From NCBI RefSeq assembly GCF_900172295.1, contig NZ_FWFL01000008.1, positions 62,001 to 126,000 on the forward strand: DNA of 64,000 nucleotides. The letters are read 5' to 3'. The stretch comes from Roseovarius litorisediminis (lineage in GTDB: Bacteria; Pseudomonadota; Alphaproteobacteria; Rhodobacterales; Rhodobacteraceae). The translations under genes were made by a program, and so were the position numbers. The first letter of the stretch is position 1. Every line of letters starts with the position of its first letter. The notes beneath the pieces were generated by a model. It was not told the origin of the DNA. It searched no databases and saw nothing but the letters and a program-made list of their open reading frames with translations. This document shows positions 1 through 6,863 of this stretch, one piece after another.

Positions 1-159
1 ATTGAACGGTTGGGCGCAAAGCTGGATGGCATTTTGCGCAATCACATGATCATGGAAAACGGCTCGATGCGCGACACCGCAGTTTATTCGATTCTGCCCC
101 ATGAATGGCCCGCCGTCTGCGCCAATCTGGAATGGCAACTGGCGAAACCACGCGACTGA
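1..159 (+). CDS. GNAT-family N-acetyltransferase, C-terminal fragment
   Basis: The 5' part of this gene lies before the window. Frame 1 is open from the first base and stops at TGA 157-159, leaving 52 residues. The visible end resembles the C-terminus of RimJ/RimL-type GNAT proteins: a KLDGILRNHMI strand-helix step, then MRDTAVYSILPHEW and a final helix ending KPRD. In this family the R-D-T-x-x-[FY]-S-[IV]-x-x-x-[ED]-W pattern closes the acetyl-CoA binding fold. The acceptor substrate cannot be guessed from this fragment. The convergent neighbour ends one base downstream. Confidence 0.75.
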   Translation: MERLGAKLDGILRNHMIMENGSMRDTAVYSILPHEWPAVCANLEWQLAKPRD

Positions 160-633
160 CTAAAGCCACCACCGCGGCCTGCTATGCCGCCCGATCCAGG
201 CCCCAAAGCTGAAATGATCCCGCCGGATCAGCAGAACCAGCGCGATGAATGCCCCCATCACCGCCAGATCAATTACCGGGTTACGATTGATCGGAAAACC
301 CTTGGCGTTCACTGCAAATGGGTCGAGAAACTGCTCCCACCGACGCAGGATCGTGAAAAAGTGCATGACCCCCAGCGCCGAATACGAAAAAATCCGTAAA
401 ACCCCTAATGCCACGCAGGCACAAAGGGCAATCTGCGCCCCGCCCACCAGATACACCTGCATCACGCTCATATCGACATTGTCAAAATGCTTTGCCAGAA
501 ACTGATACTGCCCCGGCGTGATGATCTTGTGTGCCGCCCATAAAAAGATGAAATAAGCCAGCCCAAGCCGCAAAATCAGCAGCGCCAGCCCGTCCAGCTT
601 GTCCTGCGGTGAAAGAATGATCTTCTTTTCCAC
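160..633 (-). CDS. DoxX-like small integral membrane protein
   Basis: This is a 157-residue protein with four likely membrane segments, near residues 17-35, 60-82, 85-103 and 120-138, and a basic C-terminal tail. Size, four-helix layout and the ILRLGLAYFIFLWAAHK start suggest the DoxX/DoxX-like group, in which many members have no known role. The start is GTG at 631-633; no in-frame ATG lies nearby, and an AGGG stretch just upstream is a short-spaced ribosome site. It lies back to back with the unrelated acetyltransferase gene. The family call is tentative. Confidence 0.6.
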   Translation of the reverse strand: MEKKIILSPQDKLDGLALLILRLGLAYFIFLWAAHKIITPGQYQFLAKHFDNVDMSVMQVYLVGGAQIALCACVALGVLRIFSYSALGVMHFFTILRRWEQFLDPFAVNAKGFPINRNPVIDLAVMGAFIALVLLIRRDHFSFGAWIGRHSRPRWWL

Positions 634-699
634 TACCCTGATACCCTAAAGTTGTTCAAATTTGCCCCACAGGTACTGTCACACCACGTTGCAGGCAAA

Positions 700-1065
700 T
701 CACAGCTTGGCGAGTCTCAGCCCCCCGTGCGCCTCGCGGCTGTCCTGTGGCGCCTCATCCCTCGCAAACATCCCGTAATCCCTTATCACATGCGCGACCC
801 GCAGACGGTAATCGCTGAATACTCCATTTCGCCCTTTGGCCTGCGCGCCGCGATGTGCCTCCAATTGCCGCCAGCGTTCCACTGCCGCCTCGTCCTCCCA
901 GAACGACAGTGACAGCAGTTTTGACGGGTCTGTCAGGCTCTGAAACCTCTCGACGCTGATAAACCCCTCGACCTGCTCGACCAGCGGCCGCATCGCTGCG
1001 GCAATGTCCAGATACTGCTCCTTATGGCCTTCTGCAGGGATGACCTCGAAAATGATGGCAATCAT
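700..1065 (-). CDS. Antibiotic biosynthesis monooxygenase (ABM) domain protein
   Basis: This 121-residue protein has the small ferredoxin-like fold of ABM-domain proteins. It shows an N-terminal strand MIAIIFEVIPAEGH, a central EGFISVERFQSLTDPSKLLSLSFW block and the E-AAVERWRQLEAHR helix typical of YqjZ-like ABM members. Such proteins act as small cofactor-free monooxygenases or as haem or ligand binding proteins; nothing here picks one. Its ATG overlaps the TGA of the upstream NIPSNAP gene by four bases, so the two are translationally coupled. Divergent ArsR-type gene 1464-2126 may control both. Confidence 0.7.
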   Translation of the reverse strand: MIAIIFEVIPAEGHKEQYLDIAAAMRPLVEQVEGFISVERFQSLTDPSKLLSLSFWEDEAAVERWRQLEAHRGAQAKGRNGVFSDYRLRVAHVIRDYGMFARDEAPQDSREAHGGLRLAKL

Positions 1066-1385
1066 CGCGTCTCTCCATGTGGTATGCTGACCAGCTTCAG
1101 GAATGTGCGATCCTCGCGCAATAAAAACTTCTCGGATTGCGCAAAGGCATAGTTTTCACACCCCAACGGATCAGCCGCCAGCCTTTCGCGATACGCCTCA
1201 TACTCTGCCAGCGACGGAATGTTGTAGATGCCATAGGCTAGTGTGCTGCTGCCCTCGTGTGGTGCATAATATCCGATCAGATCCGCACCACAGCGTGGGA
1301 TCGCCTGCCCCCAATTGCGGGAATATTGGATAAACTGTTCTTTCTTCGTCGGGTCGATTTGGTAACGGATGACGCAGGTCAGCAT
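1062..1385 (-). CDS. NIPSNAP family protein
   Basis: This 107-residue protein matches the bacterial NIPSNAP family, dimeric alpha+beta-barrel proteins of mostly unknown role. Supporting residues are an N-terminal strand MLTCVIRYQIDPTKKEQF, the G-A-D-L-I-G-Y-Y strand and the YEAYRERLAADPLG helix near residues 65-80. It is the first gene of a two-gene unit with the ABM protein and shares an ATGA overlap with it. Both products have the same general fold, so the pair may be partners or variants of one function; that is inference. The region upstream carries a possible ArsR-type inverted repeat. Confidence 0.75.
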   Translation of the reverse strand: MLTCVIRYQIDPTKKEQFIQYSRNWGQAIPRCGADLIGYYAPHEGSSTLAYGIYNIPSLAEYEAYRERLAADPLGCENYAFAQSEKFLLREDRTFLKLVSIPHGETR

Positions 1386-1430
1386 CTGAGGTCTCCTTCC
1401 GGGTTGAATTCTGCCCCACCTTAAACCGTT

Positions 1431-1445
1431 GCATGGCTAATATGC
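1431..1445. promoter_or_regulatory. Possible operator between NIPSNAP/ABM genes and ArsR-type gene
   Basis: The 78-bp divergent gap holds GCAT-N7-ATGC at 1431-1445, nested inside a wider ACCGT...ACGGT pair (about 1425-1458). Inverted repeats of this kind are usual operators for ArsR-fold repressors. The link to the product of 1464-2126 rests only on position. Confidence 0.3.
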
Positions 1446-1463
1446 TTCGTTTACGGTCGAACT

Positions 1464-2126
1464 ATGAAGGACTCACCCGATATCTCACGTGTCGCCTCAC
1501 TCATCGGTGATCCAGCCCGCGCCAACATCCTGACGGCGTTGATGAGCGGCAAGGCACTCACCGCCACCGAACTGGCGCACGAGGCGGGTGTGACCCTTCA
1601 AACCACGTCGGCGCATCTGGCCAAACTGGACGAAGGCGGGTTGATCCGCCCCCGCAAGGAAGGTCGGCACAAATATTTCACCCTGGCGTCCGAGGACGTG
1701 GCCCATGTTCTTGAGGCTTTGATGGGCCTTGCAGCCGGTTCAGGCCATCTGCGCCACCGTCCCGGACCGCGCGACCCGGAACTGCGCCACGCGCGGGTCT
1801 GCTACAACCACCTTGCGGGCGACATGGGTACACAGATGTACGACAGCCTGATTGCCCGAGGGTTAATCCTTCATTCCGACAAAGCGCTAAACCTGACCCT
1901 CTCTGGCCGGGACTTTTTCACTGGCCTGGGGATTGATCTTGACGCTTTTCCGGCCTCGCGATCGCCGATGTGTCGCGATTGTCTGGATTGGTCCGAACGC
2001 CGTTCTCATCTGGCCGGTCGCCTTGGCCGTGGGCTGCTGGCCCATTTCGAATCCACCGGTTGGGCGCAACGTATTCCTGAGAGTCGGGTTATCCGCTTCA
2101 CCGCCCCGGGGAAAAAAAGCCTTTGA
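1464..2126 (+). CDS. ArsR-family winged-helix transcriptional regulator
   Basis: This is a 220-residue regulator with an ArsR-type winged helix in residues 5-85: ISRVASLIGDPARANILTAL, then LTATELAHEAGVTLQTTSAH as the helix-turn-helix, and the wing GLIRPRKEGRHKYFTL. The C-terminal half is longer than in classic ArsR and carries MCRDCLDWSERRSHLAGRLG, a pattern of YdfF-like regulators; its two cysteines could sense metal or redox state, though this is not known. It is divergent from the NIPSNAP/ABM pair, which it probably controls. ATG 1464 is the first start in the open frame. Confidence 0.85.
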   Translation: MKDSPDISRVASLIGDPARANILTALMSGKALTATELAHEAGVTLQTTSAHLAKLDEGGLIRPRKEGRHKYFTLASEDVAHVLEALMGLAAGSGHLRHRPGPRDPELRHARVCYNHLAGDMGTQMYDSLIARGLILHSDKALNLTLSGRDFFTGLGIDLDAFPASRSPMCRDCLDWSERRSHLAGRLGRGLLAHFESTGWAQRIPESRVIRFTAPGKKSL

Positions 2127-2213
2127 CCAAGCCTTTCCGCCCGCCTGAACCAAAACGTACAAAACTTCACCAGACCAGATTGCGCGCATCATAAGGCCAG
2201 TCTAAGCTACGCC

Positions 2214-3686
2214 ATGGCAATCTCAGTCGAAACATTCTTTCTTGATCCCGACGCCCAAGGTACACTTCAGGCGCGTATCCAACAGATGATTGCACAGGGC
2301 ATCCTTTCGGGCCGGTTCCGCAAGGGCGAGAAACTACCGTCCTCACGCAAGCTGGCCGAACATCTGGGTGTCAGCCGCATAACGGTGACGCTGGCCTATA
2401 CCGAATTGCAGGCCAATGACTATCTCGCGGCGCGCGACCGGTCGGGCTATTATGTTTCTGAAAACGCACCAGAACCACCCGGGTTTACCGCCCACCAGCC
2501 GCGACACGACACCATCGACTGGTCGCGCGCCATAGGGCGTCGCTTTACCGGCGGTGACACACCCAAGAAGCCACAGGACTGGTCCAGCTACCGCTACCCG
2601 TTCATCTATGGTCAGGCCGATCCGTCTCTGTTTGATCACGCCAACTGGCGCCACTGCGCTCTGCAGGCTCTGGGGCAAAAAGATTTTCGCGCGATGACGA
2701 CCGATTACTACGACCAAGACGATCCACAACTGATCGAATTCATCGCCCGGCACACTCTGCCACGCCGCGGCATCCTTGCCCAACCCGATGAAATCCTTGT
2801 CACAATGGGCGCCCAGAACGCTTTGTGGCTGACCGCACAGGTGCTTTTGACCCAACGCCGCACCGGTGTAATCGAAGATCCTTGTTACCATGCGCTGCGC
2901 GATATCCTGACCCAATCGCGCTGTCATCTGACACCAGTCCAGGTGGATCAAGACGGGCTGCCCCCGGACAAATTGCCGGACCGGGCCGATGTGATCTTTA
3001 CCACACCCAGTCACCAGTCACCGACTAACGCGACCATGCCTCTGGAACGGCGCAAGGCACTGCTGACCAAAGCCGCCGACATGGATGCGCTGATTGTCGA
3101 GGACGACTATGAATTTGAAATCTCGTTCCTGCGCGCGCCACTTCCGGCACTGAAATCATTGGATACCGACGGTCGGGTGATCTATGTCGGCTCTTTCTCC
3201 AAATCGATTTTCCCCGGCCTGCGCCTTGGCTATCTTGTTGGCTCTAAACCTTTTATTCGCGAGGTGCGTGCCCTGCGCGCCTCTGTTCTCCGGCATCCCC
3301 CCGGGCATATCCAGCGAACAGCAGCTTATTTCCTGTCGCTTGGCCACTACGACAGCCTCATAAGACGCATGGGGCAGGTCTTTGCCGAGCGCCGAAACGT
3401 CATGGAAGATGCCCTGAGCCAGCACGGCCTGGGCGTTGCCGGGCGCGGTGTTTTTGGCGGATCGTCGATCTGGATGCGCGCGCCAAAAGGCGTGGATACT
3501 GCACAACTGGAATTCAATCTGCGTGCAAAGGGCGTTCTGATTGAGGCCGGGCACCCATTCTTCCACGGCCCCGAACCGCGACGCAATTATTACCGGCTGG
3601 CCTATTCGTCGATTCCATCCGAACGCATCCTTCCCGGCGTCAAAATTCTTGCAGCGGAATTGGGACAATTACTGAAACAGGGATAA
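2214..3686 (+). CDS. tauR: MocR-type (GntR HTH plus aminotransferase fold) regulator, probable TauR
   Basis: The 490-residue product has a GntR winged helix at about 12-80 (SGRFRKGEKLPSSRKLAEHL, GVSRITVTLAYTELQ) followed by a class I aminotransferase-like domain. The PLP lysine is present in SFSKSIFPGLRLGY near residue 328. This is the MocR/PdxR architecture, in which PLP or an amine bound to it acts as effector. In Rhodobacter capsulatus the MocR protein TauR activates taurine genes; here the gene sits directly before xsc and pta, so TauR is the best reading. No taurine transporter or Tpa gene adjoins it, so the true effector is open. Confidence 0.8.
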   Translation: MAISVETFFLDPDAQGTLQARIQQMIAQGILSGRFRKGEKLPSSRKLAEHLGVSRITVTLAYTELQANDYLAARDRSGYYVSENAPEPPGFTAHQPRHDTIDWSRAIGRRFTGGDTPKKPQDWSSYRYPFIYGQADPSLFDHANWRHCALQALGQKDFRAMTTDYYDQDDPQLIEFIARHTLPRRGILAQPDEILVTMGAQNALWLTAQVLLTQRRTGVIEDPCYHALRDILTQSRCHLTPVQVDQDGLPPDKLPDRADVIFTTPSHQSPTNATMPLERRKALLTKAADMDALIVEDDYEFEISFLRAPLPALKSLDTDGRVIYVGSFSKSIFPGLRLGYLVGSKPFIREVRALRASVLRHPPGHIQRTAAYFLSLGHYDSLIRRMGQVFAERRNVMEDALSQHGLGVAGRGVFGGSSIWMRAPKGVDTAQLEFNLRAKGVLIEAGHPFFHGPEPRRNYYRLAYSSIPSERILPGVKILAAELGQLLKQG

Positions 3687-3813
3687 AAATCAAAACTCTT
3701 GCTGTAGAATGGCTAAAAACTCAATAAAATATAGCCTCTTAGAGTAGTCACTTAAATTTCCAAAAAAGCAAACTGCGAATTATTGAGACAAAAAATCTCA
3801 TTTGAAAAATACT

Positions 3814-3845
3814 CTGGCTATATCCGCGAACCACATCTGGCCCTA
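3814..3845 (+). promoter_or_regulatory. Candidate TauR binding repeats upstream of xsc
   Basis: The 240-bp gap between tauR and xsc (3687-3926) is markedly AT-rich at its left side. It contains two direct repeats, CTGGCTATA at 3814-3822 and CTGGCCCTA at 3837-3845, 23 bp apart, about two helical turns. From memory, TauR of R. capsulatus binds direct repeats starting CTGGAC; the resemblance is partial. A weaker relative, ATGGCTAAA, lies at about 3709. xsc has a clear GAGGAAA ribosome site before ATG 3927. Confidence 0.4.
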
Positions 3846-3926
3846 GAACCCCCGTCCGCACACAGGTAGGTTCACCCCAGATTCCCCATTAACGCCGCCA
3901 TAGCGCACTGAGTCGAGGAAACATCC

Positions 3927-5699
3927 ATGAAAATGACCACCGAAGAGGCGTTCGTCAAAACGCTGCAACTGCACGGCATCGAACATGCCTTTGGCATTAT
4001 CGGGTCGGCGATGATGCCGATCTCTGACATTTTCGGCAAAGCCGGTATTTCCTTCTGGGATTGCGCCCACGAAGGCTCGGGCGGGATGATGGCCGATGGC
4101 TACACCCGCGCCACTGGCAAGATGTCGATGATGATCGCCCAGAACGGCCCCGGCATCGCCAACTTCGTCACAGCCGTAAAAACCGCTTACTGGAACCACA
4201 CTCCGCTTTTGCTTGTCACGCCTCAGGGTGCCAACAAAACCATGGGTCAGGGCGGTTTTCAGGAAGTCGAACAGATGAACATGTTCGCTGATTGCGTTGC
4301 CTATCAGGAAGAGGTGCGCGACCCCACTCGCATGGCCGAAGTTCTGAACCGCGTGATCTTGAAAGCCAAACGCGCCTCGGCGCCTGCGCAGATCAACGTT
4401 CCGCGTGATTTCTGGACACAGGTAATAGACATCGAACTGCCACAGATCGTTGAATTCGAGCGCCCCGGTGGCGGCGAAGAGGCTTTAGCACAAGCGGCCG
4501 AGCTGTTGTCGAATGCCAAATTTCCGGTCATCCTGAACGGTGCTGGCGTAGTTTTGGGCGGCGCCATCGGTGACTCGGTCAAATTGGCAGAGCGTCTGGA
4601 TGCGCCCGTCTGCGTTGGCTATCAGCATAACGATGCCTTCCCGGGCTCGCACCCGCTGTTCGCCGGTCCGTTGGGCTACAATGGTTCAAAAGCTGGCATG
4701 GAACTGATTTCAAAGGCTGACGTCGTGCTGGCACTGGGCACCCGCCTGAACCCATTCTCGACACTGCCTGGTTATGGCATCAACTACTGGCCGCTGGATG
4801 CGAAAATCATTCAGGTAGACATCAATGCCGACCGTATCGGCCTGACCAAAAAGGTCACTGTCGGCATTGTGGGCGACGCCAAGAAAGTTGCGAAATCTAT
4901 CCTCGCAAATCTTACCGACAACGCTGGCGATGCGGGCCGAGAAGAGCGTAAGGCCCTCATTGCGACAACCAAATCGGCGTGGGCGCAGGAACTTACCTCG
5001 TTGGACCACGAAAACGACGATCCCGGCACCACCTGGAACGAACGCGCCCGCGCCGCCAAGCCGGAATGGATGAGCCCGCGTATGGCATGGCGTGCAATTC
5101 AGGCTGCCCTGCCCAAAGAGGCGATCATCAGCTCGGACATCGGCAACAACTGCGCCATCGGGAACGCCTATCCGTCGTTTGAAGAAGGCCGCAAATACCT
5201 GGCACCTGGCCTGTTTGGACCCTGCGGTTATGGTTTGCCTTCGGTGATCGGCGCAAAGATCGGTTGCCCCGACACGCCCGTTGTCGGTTTCTCGGGTGAT
5301 GGTGCCTTTGGTATTGCCGTGACCGAGCTTACCGCCATTGGCCGCGAAGAATGGCCCGCCGTTACGCAGATCGTGTTCCGCAACTATCAGTGGGGTGCCG
5401 AAAAACGCAATTCGACCCTGTGGTATGCCGACAACTTCGTCGGCACCGAGCTGGATGAGCAGGTCTCGTATGCCGGAATAGCCAAGGCCTGTGGCCTTCA
5501 GGGCGTCGTTGCCCGCACCCAGGAAGAGCTGACCGCAGCGCTGGACCAGGCGATAAAAGATCAAAAGGCTGGCAAAACCACCCTGATCGAGGCGATGATC
5601 AACCAGGAACTGGGCGATCCCTTCCGCCGCGACGCTATGAAAACACCAGTTGAAGTTGCTGGTATTGACCCAGCGGACATGCGCCCGCAGCAGGTCTGA
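3927..5699 (+). CDS. xsc: Sulfoacetaldehyde acetyltransferase
   Basis: Xsc (EC 2.3.3.15) is a cytoplasmic thiamine-diphosphate enzyme that converts sulfoacetaldehyde and phosphate into acetyl phosphate and sulfite. The 590-residue length is normal for the family. The N-terminal Pyr domain shows the proton-relay Glu in AHEGSGGMMADGYTRA (near residue 48), and the C-terminal PP domain shows the ThDP/Mg motif starting GDGAFG near 456 and ending in N of FRNYQWGAEKRN. It lies 21 bp before pta, which removes the acetyl phosphate, and behind tauR. Sulfoacetaldehyde must be made by genes elsewhere, since no tpa, ald or isethionate dehydrogenase is here. Confidence 0.95.
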   Translation: MKMTTEEAFVKTLQLHGIEHAFGIIGSAMMPISDIFGKAGISFWDCAHEGSGGMMADGYTRATGKMSMMIAQNGPGIANFVTAVKTAYWNHTPLLLVTPQGANKTMGQGGFQEVEQMNMFADCVAYQEEVRDPTRMAEVLNRVILKAKRASAPAQINVPRDFWTQVIDIELPQIVEFERPGGGEEALAQAAELLSNAKFPVILNGAGVVLGGAIGDSVKLAERLDAPVCVGYQHNDAFPGSHPLFAGPLGYNGSKAGMELISKADVVLALGTRLNPFSTLPGYGINYWPLDAKIIQVDINADRIGLTKKVTVGIVGDAKKVAKSILANLTDNAGDAGREERKALIATTKSAWAQELTSLDHENDDPGTTWNERARAAKPEWMSPRMAWRAIQAALPKEAIISSDIGNNCAIGNAYPSFEEGRKYLAPGLFGPCGYGLPSVIGAKIGCPDTPVVGFSGDGAFGIAVTELTAIGREEWPAVTQIVFRNYQWGAEKRNSTLWYADNFVGTELDEQVSYAGIAKACGLQGVVARTQEELTAALDQAIKDQKAGKTTLIEAMINQELGDPFRRDAMKTPVEVAGIDPADMRPQQV

Positions 5700-5720
5700 G
5701 CAAGGAACAGGCCGGCGCCA

Positions 5721-6734
5721 ATGACACGCACACCAATTGAACTTTTGCTGTCAGAGGCACCGGCAGCGCGACCGACCGTTTCTTTAAGTGAAGGCAGTGA
5801 TCCCCGCGTTGTCGCGGGGGCGCTTGCCGCCAGAAAAGCCGGGATCGCTGATGTGATCCTTGTAGGCGCTGCCGATGCCGTGGCTGCAGAATTGCACGCG
5901 CAGGGTAGTGCAGCAGGTCACGGCATAAGCATACACGACCCGGCCACTTCGCCGCTGACCACTGAATTTTCTACCGCCTATCATGACCTTCGCCGCCACA
6001 AAGGGGTGGATGAAGCTACAGCGCGCAAAGCGGTTGAAACCCCACTAGTTTACGCGGCCATGCTGGTGCGCCAGGGGCATGCCACCGGCACGGTTGGTGG
6101 TGCTGTTGCGACGACCTCGGATGTTGTGCGCACCGCTATTCAGGTGATCGGGCCCGCCCCCGGCGCCGCCATGGTGTCCAGCTTTTTCCTGATGTACCCG
6201 CCGGAACGCGCCACCCCCAACGCCCGTGCAATGCTTTATTCCGACAGCGGACTGGTGATTGATCCAGACGCCGACGAGCTGGCCGCTATTGCCGCAGCCT
6301 CGGCCACGTCCTGCCGTGCGCTTTTGCGGCAGGAACCGAAAATTGCCATGTTGTCATTCTCGACCAAGGGCAGCGCCCGGCATGACAAAGTGACGAAGGT
6401 CACCAATGCGCTGGCGAAATTGAAATTGGATCACCCTGAACTTCAGGCTGATGGCGAGCTTCAGTTTGATGCTGCCTTTGTACCTTCGGTCGGCACCAGC
6501 AAGGCACCCGGATCTGATGTTGCGGGACAGGCCAATGTTATGATCTTCCCCAACCTTGATGCAGGCAACATCGGCTATAAAATCACCCAGCGACTAGGGG
6601 GATATACCGCCATTGGCCCGATCCTGCAGGGGTTGGCCAAACCTGCCAATGATCTGTCGCGCGGCTGTACTGCCAGTGACGTAACCCAGATGATTGCCGT
6701 GACGGTACTTCAGGCAATGGCCAATCCCACATAG
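5721..6734 (+). CDS. pta: Phosphate acetyltransferase
   Basis: Pta (EC 2.3.1.8) transfers the acetyl group of acetyl phosphate to CoA. The 337-residue protein is the short form with only the PTA/PTB domain; the N-terminal P-loop and DRTGG domains of the E. coli enzyme are absent. Family signatures include TVSLSEGSDPRVVAGAL, ATGTVGGAVATTSDVVRTA and LDAGNIGYKITQRLGGYTA. It starts 21 bp after xsc and is surely co-transcribed; together they form the usual xsc-pta pair of sulfonate degraders. The next gene, soeA, begins about 130 bp later. Confidence 0.95.
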   Translation: MTRTPIELLLSEAPAARPTVSLSEGSDPRVVAGALAARKAGIADVILVGAADAVAAELHAQGSAAGHGISIHDPATSPLTTEFSTAYHDLRRHKGVDEATARKAVETPLVYAAMLVRQGHATGTVGGAVATTSDVVRTAIQVIGPAPGAAMVSSFFLMYPPERATPNARAMLYSDSGLVIDPDADELAAIAAASATSCRALLRQEPKIAMLSFSTKGSARHDKVTKVTNALAKLKLDHPELQADGELQFDAAFVPSVGTSKAPGSDVAGQANVMIFPNLDAGNIGYKITQRLGGYTAIGPILQGLAKPANDLSRGCTASDVTQMIAVTVLQAMANPT

Positions 6735-6863
6735 CGGAACAATCGAATGCTATTTTTCGGGTTTTCCGGGACAAAATTTCGGGAAAGCCAAACAAACAAG
6801 AAAACGGTCGCAGGCATTCCAATTCTGCCCTAACGTGAGCGCCGCAAGAACAGGGATTTCGTG

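Noticed and set aside
4710-5564. 284-codon open frame antisense to xsc
   Set aside because: It is opposite the ThDP domain of Xsc and shows no protein-family features.
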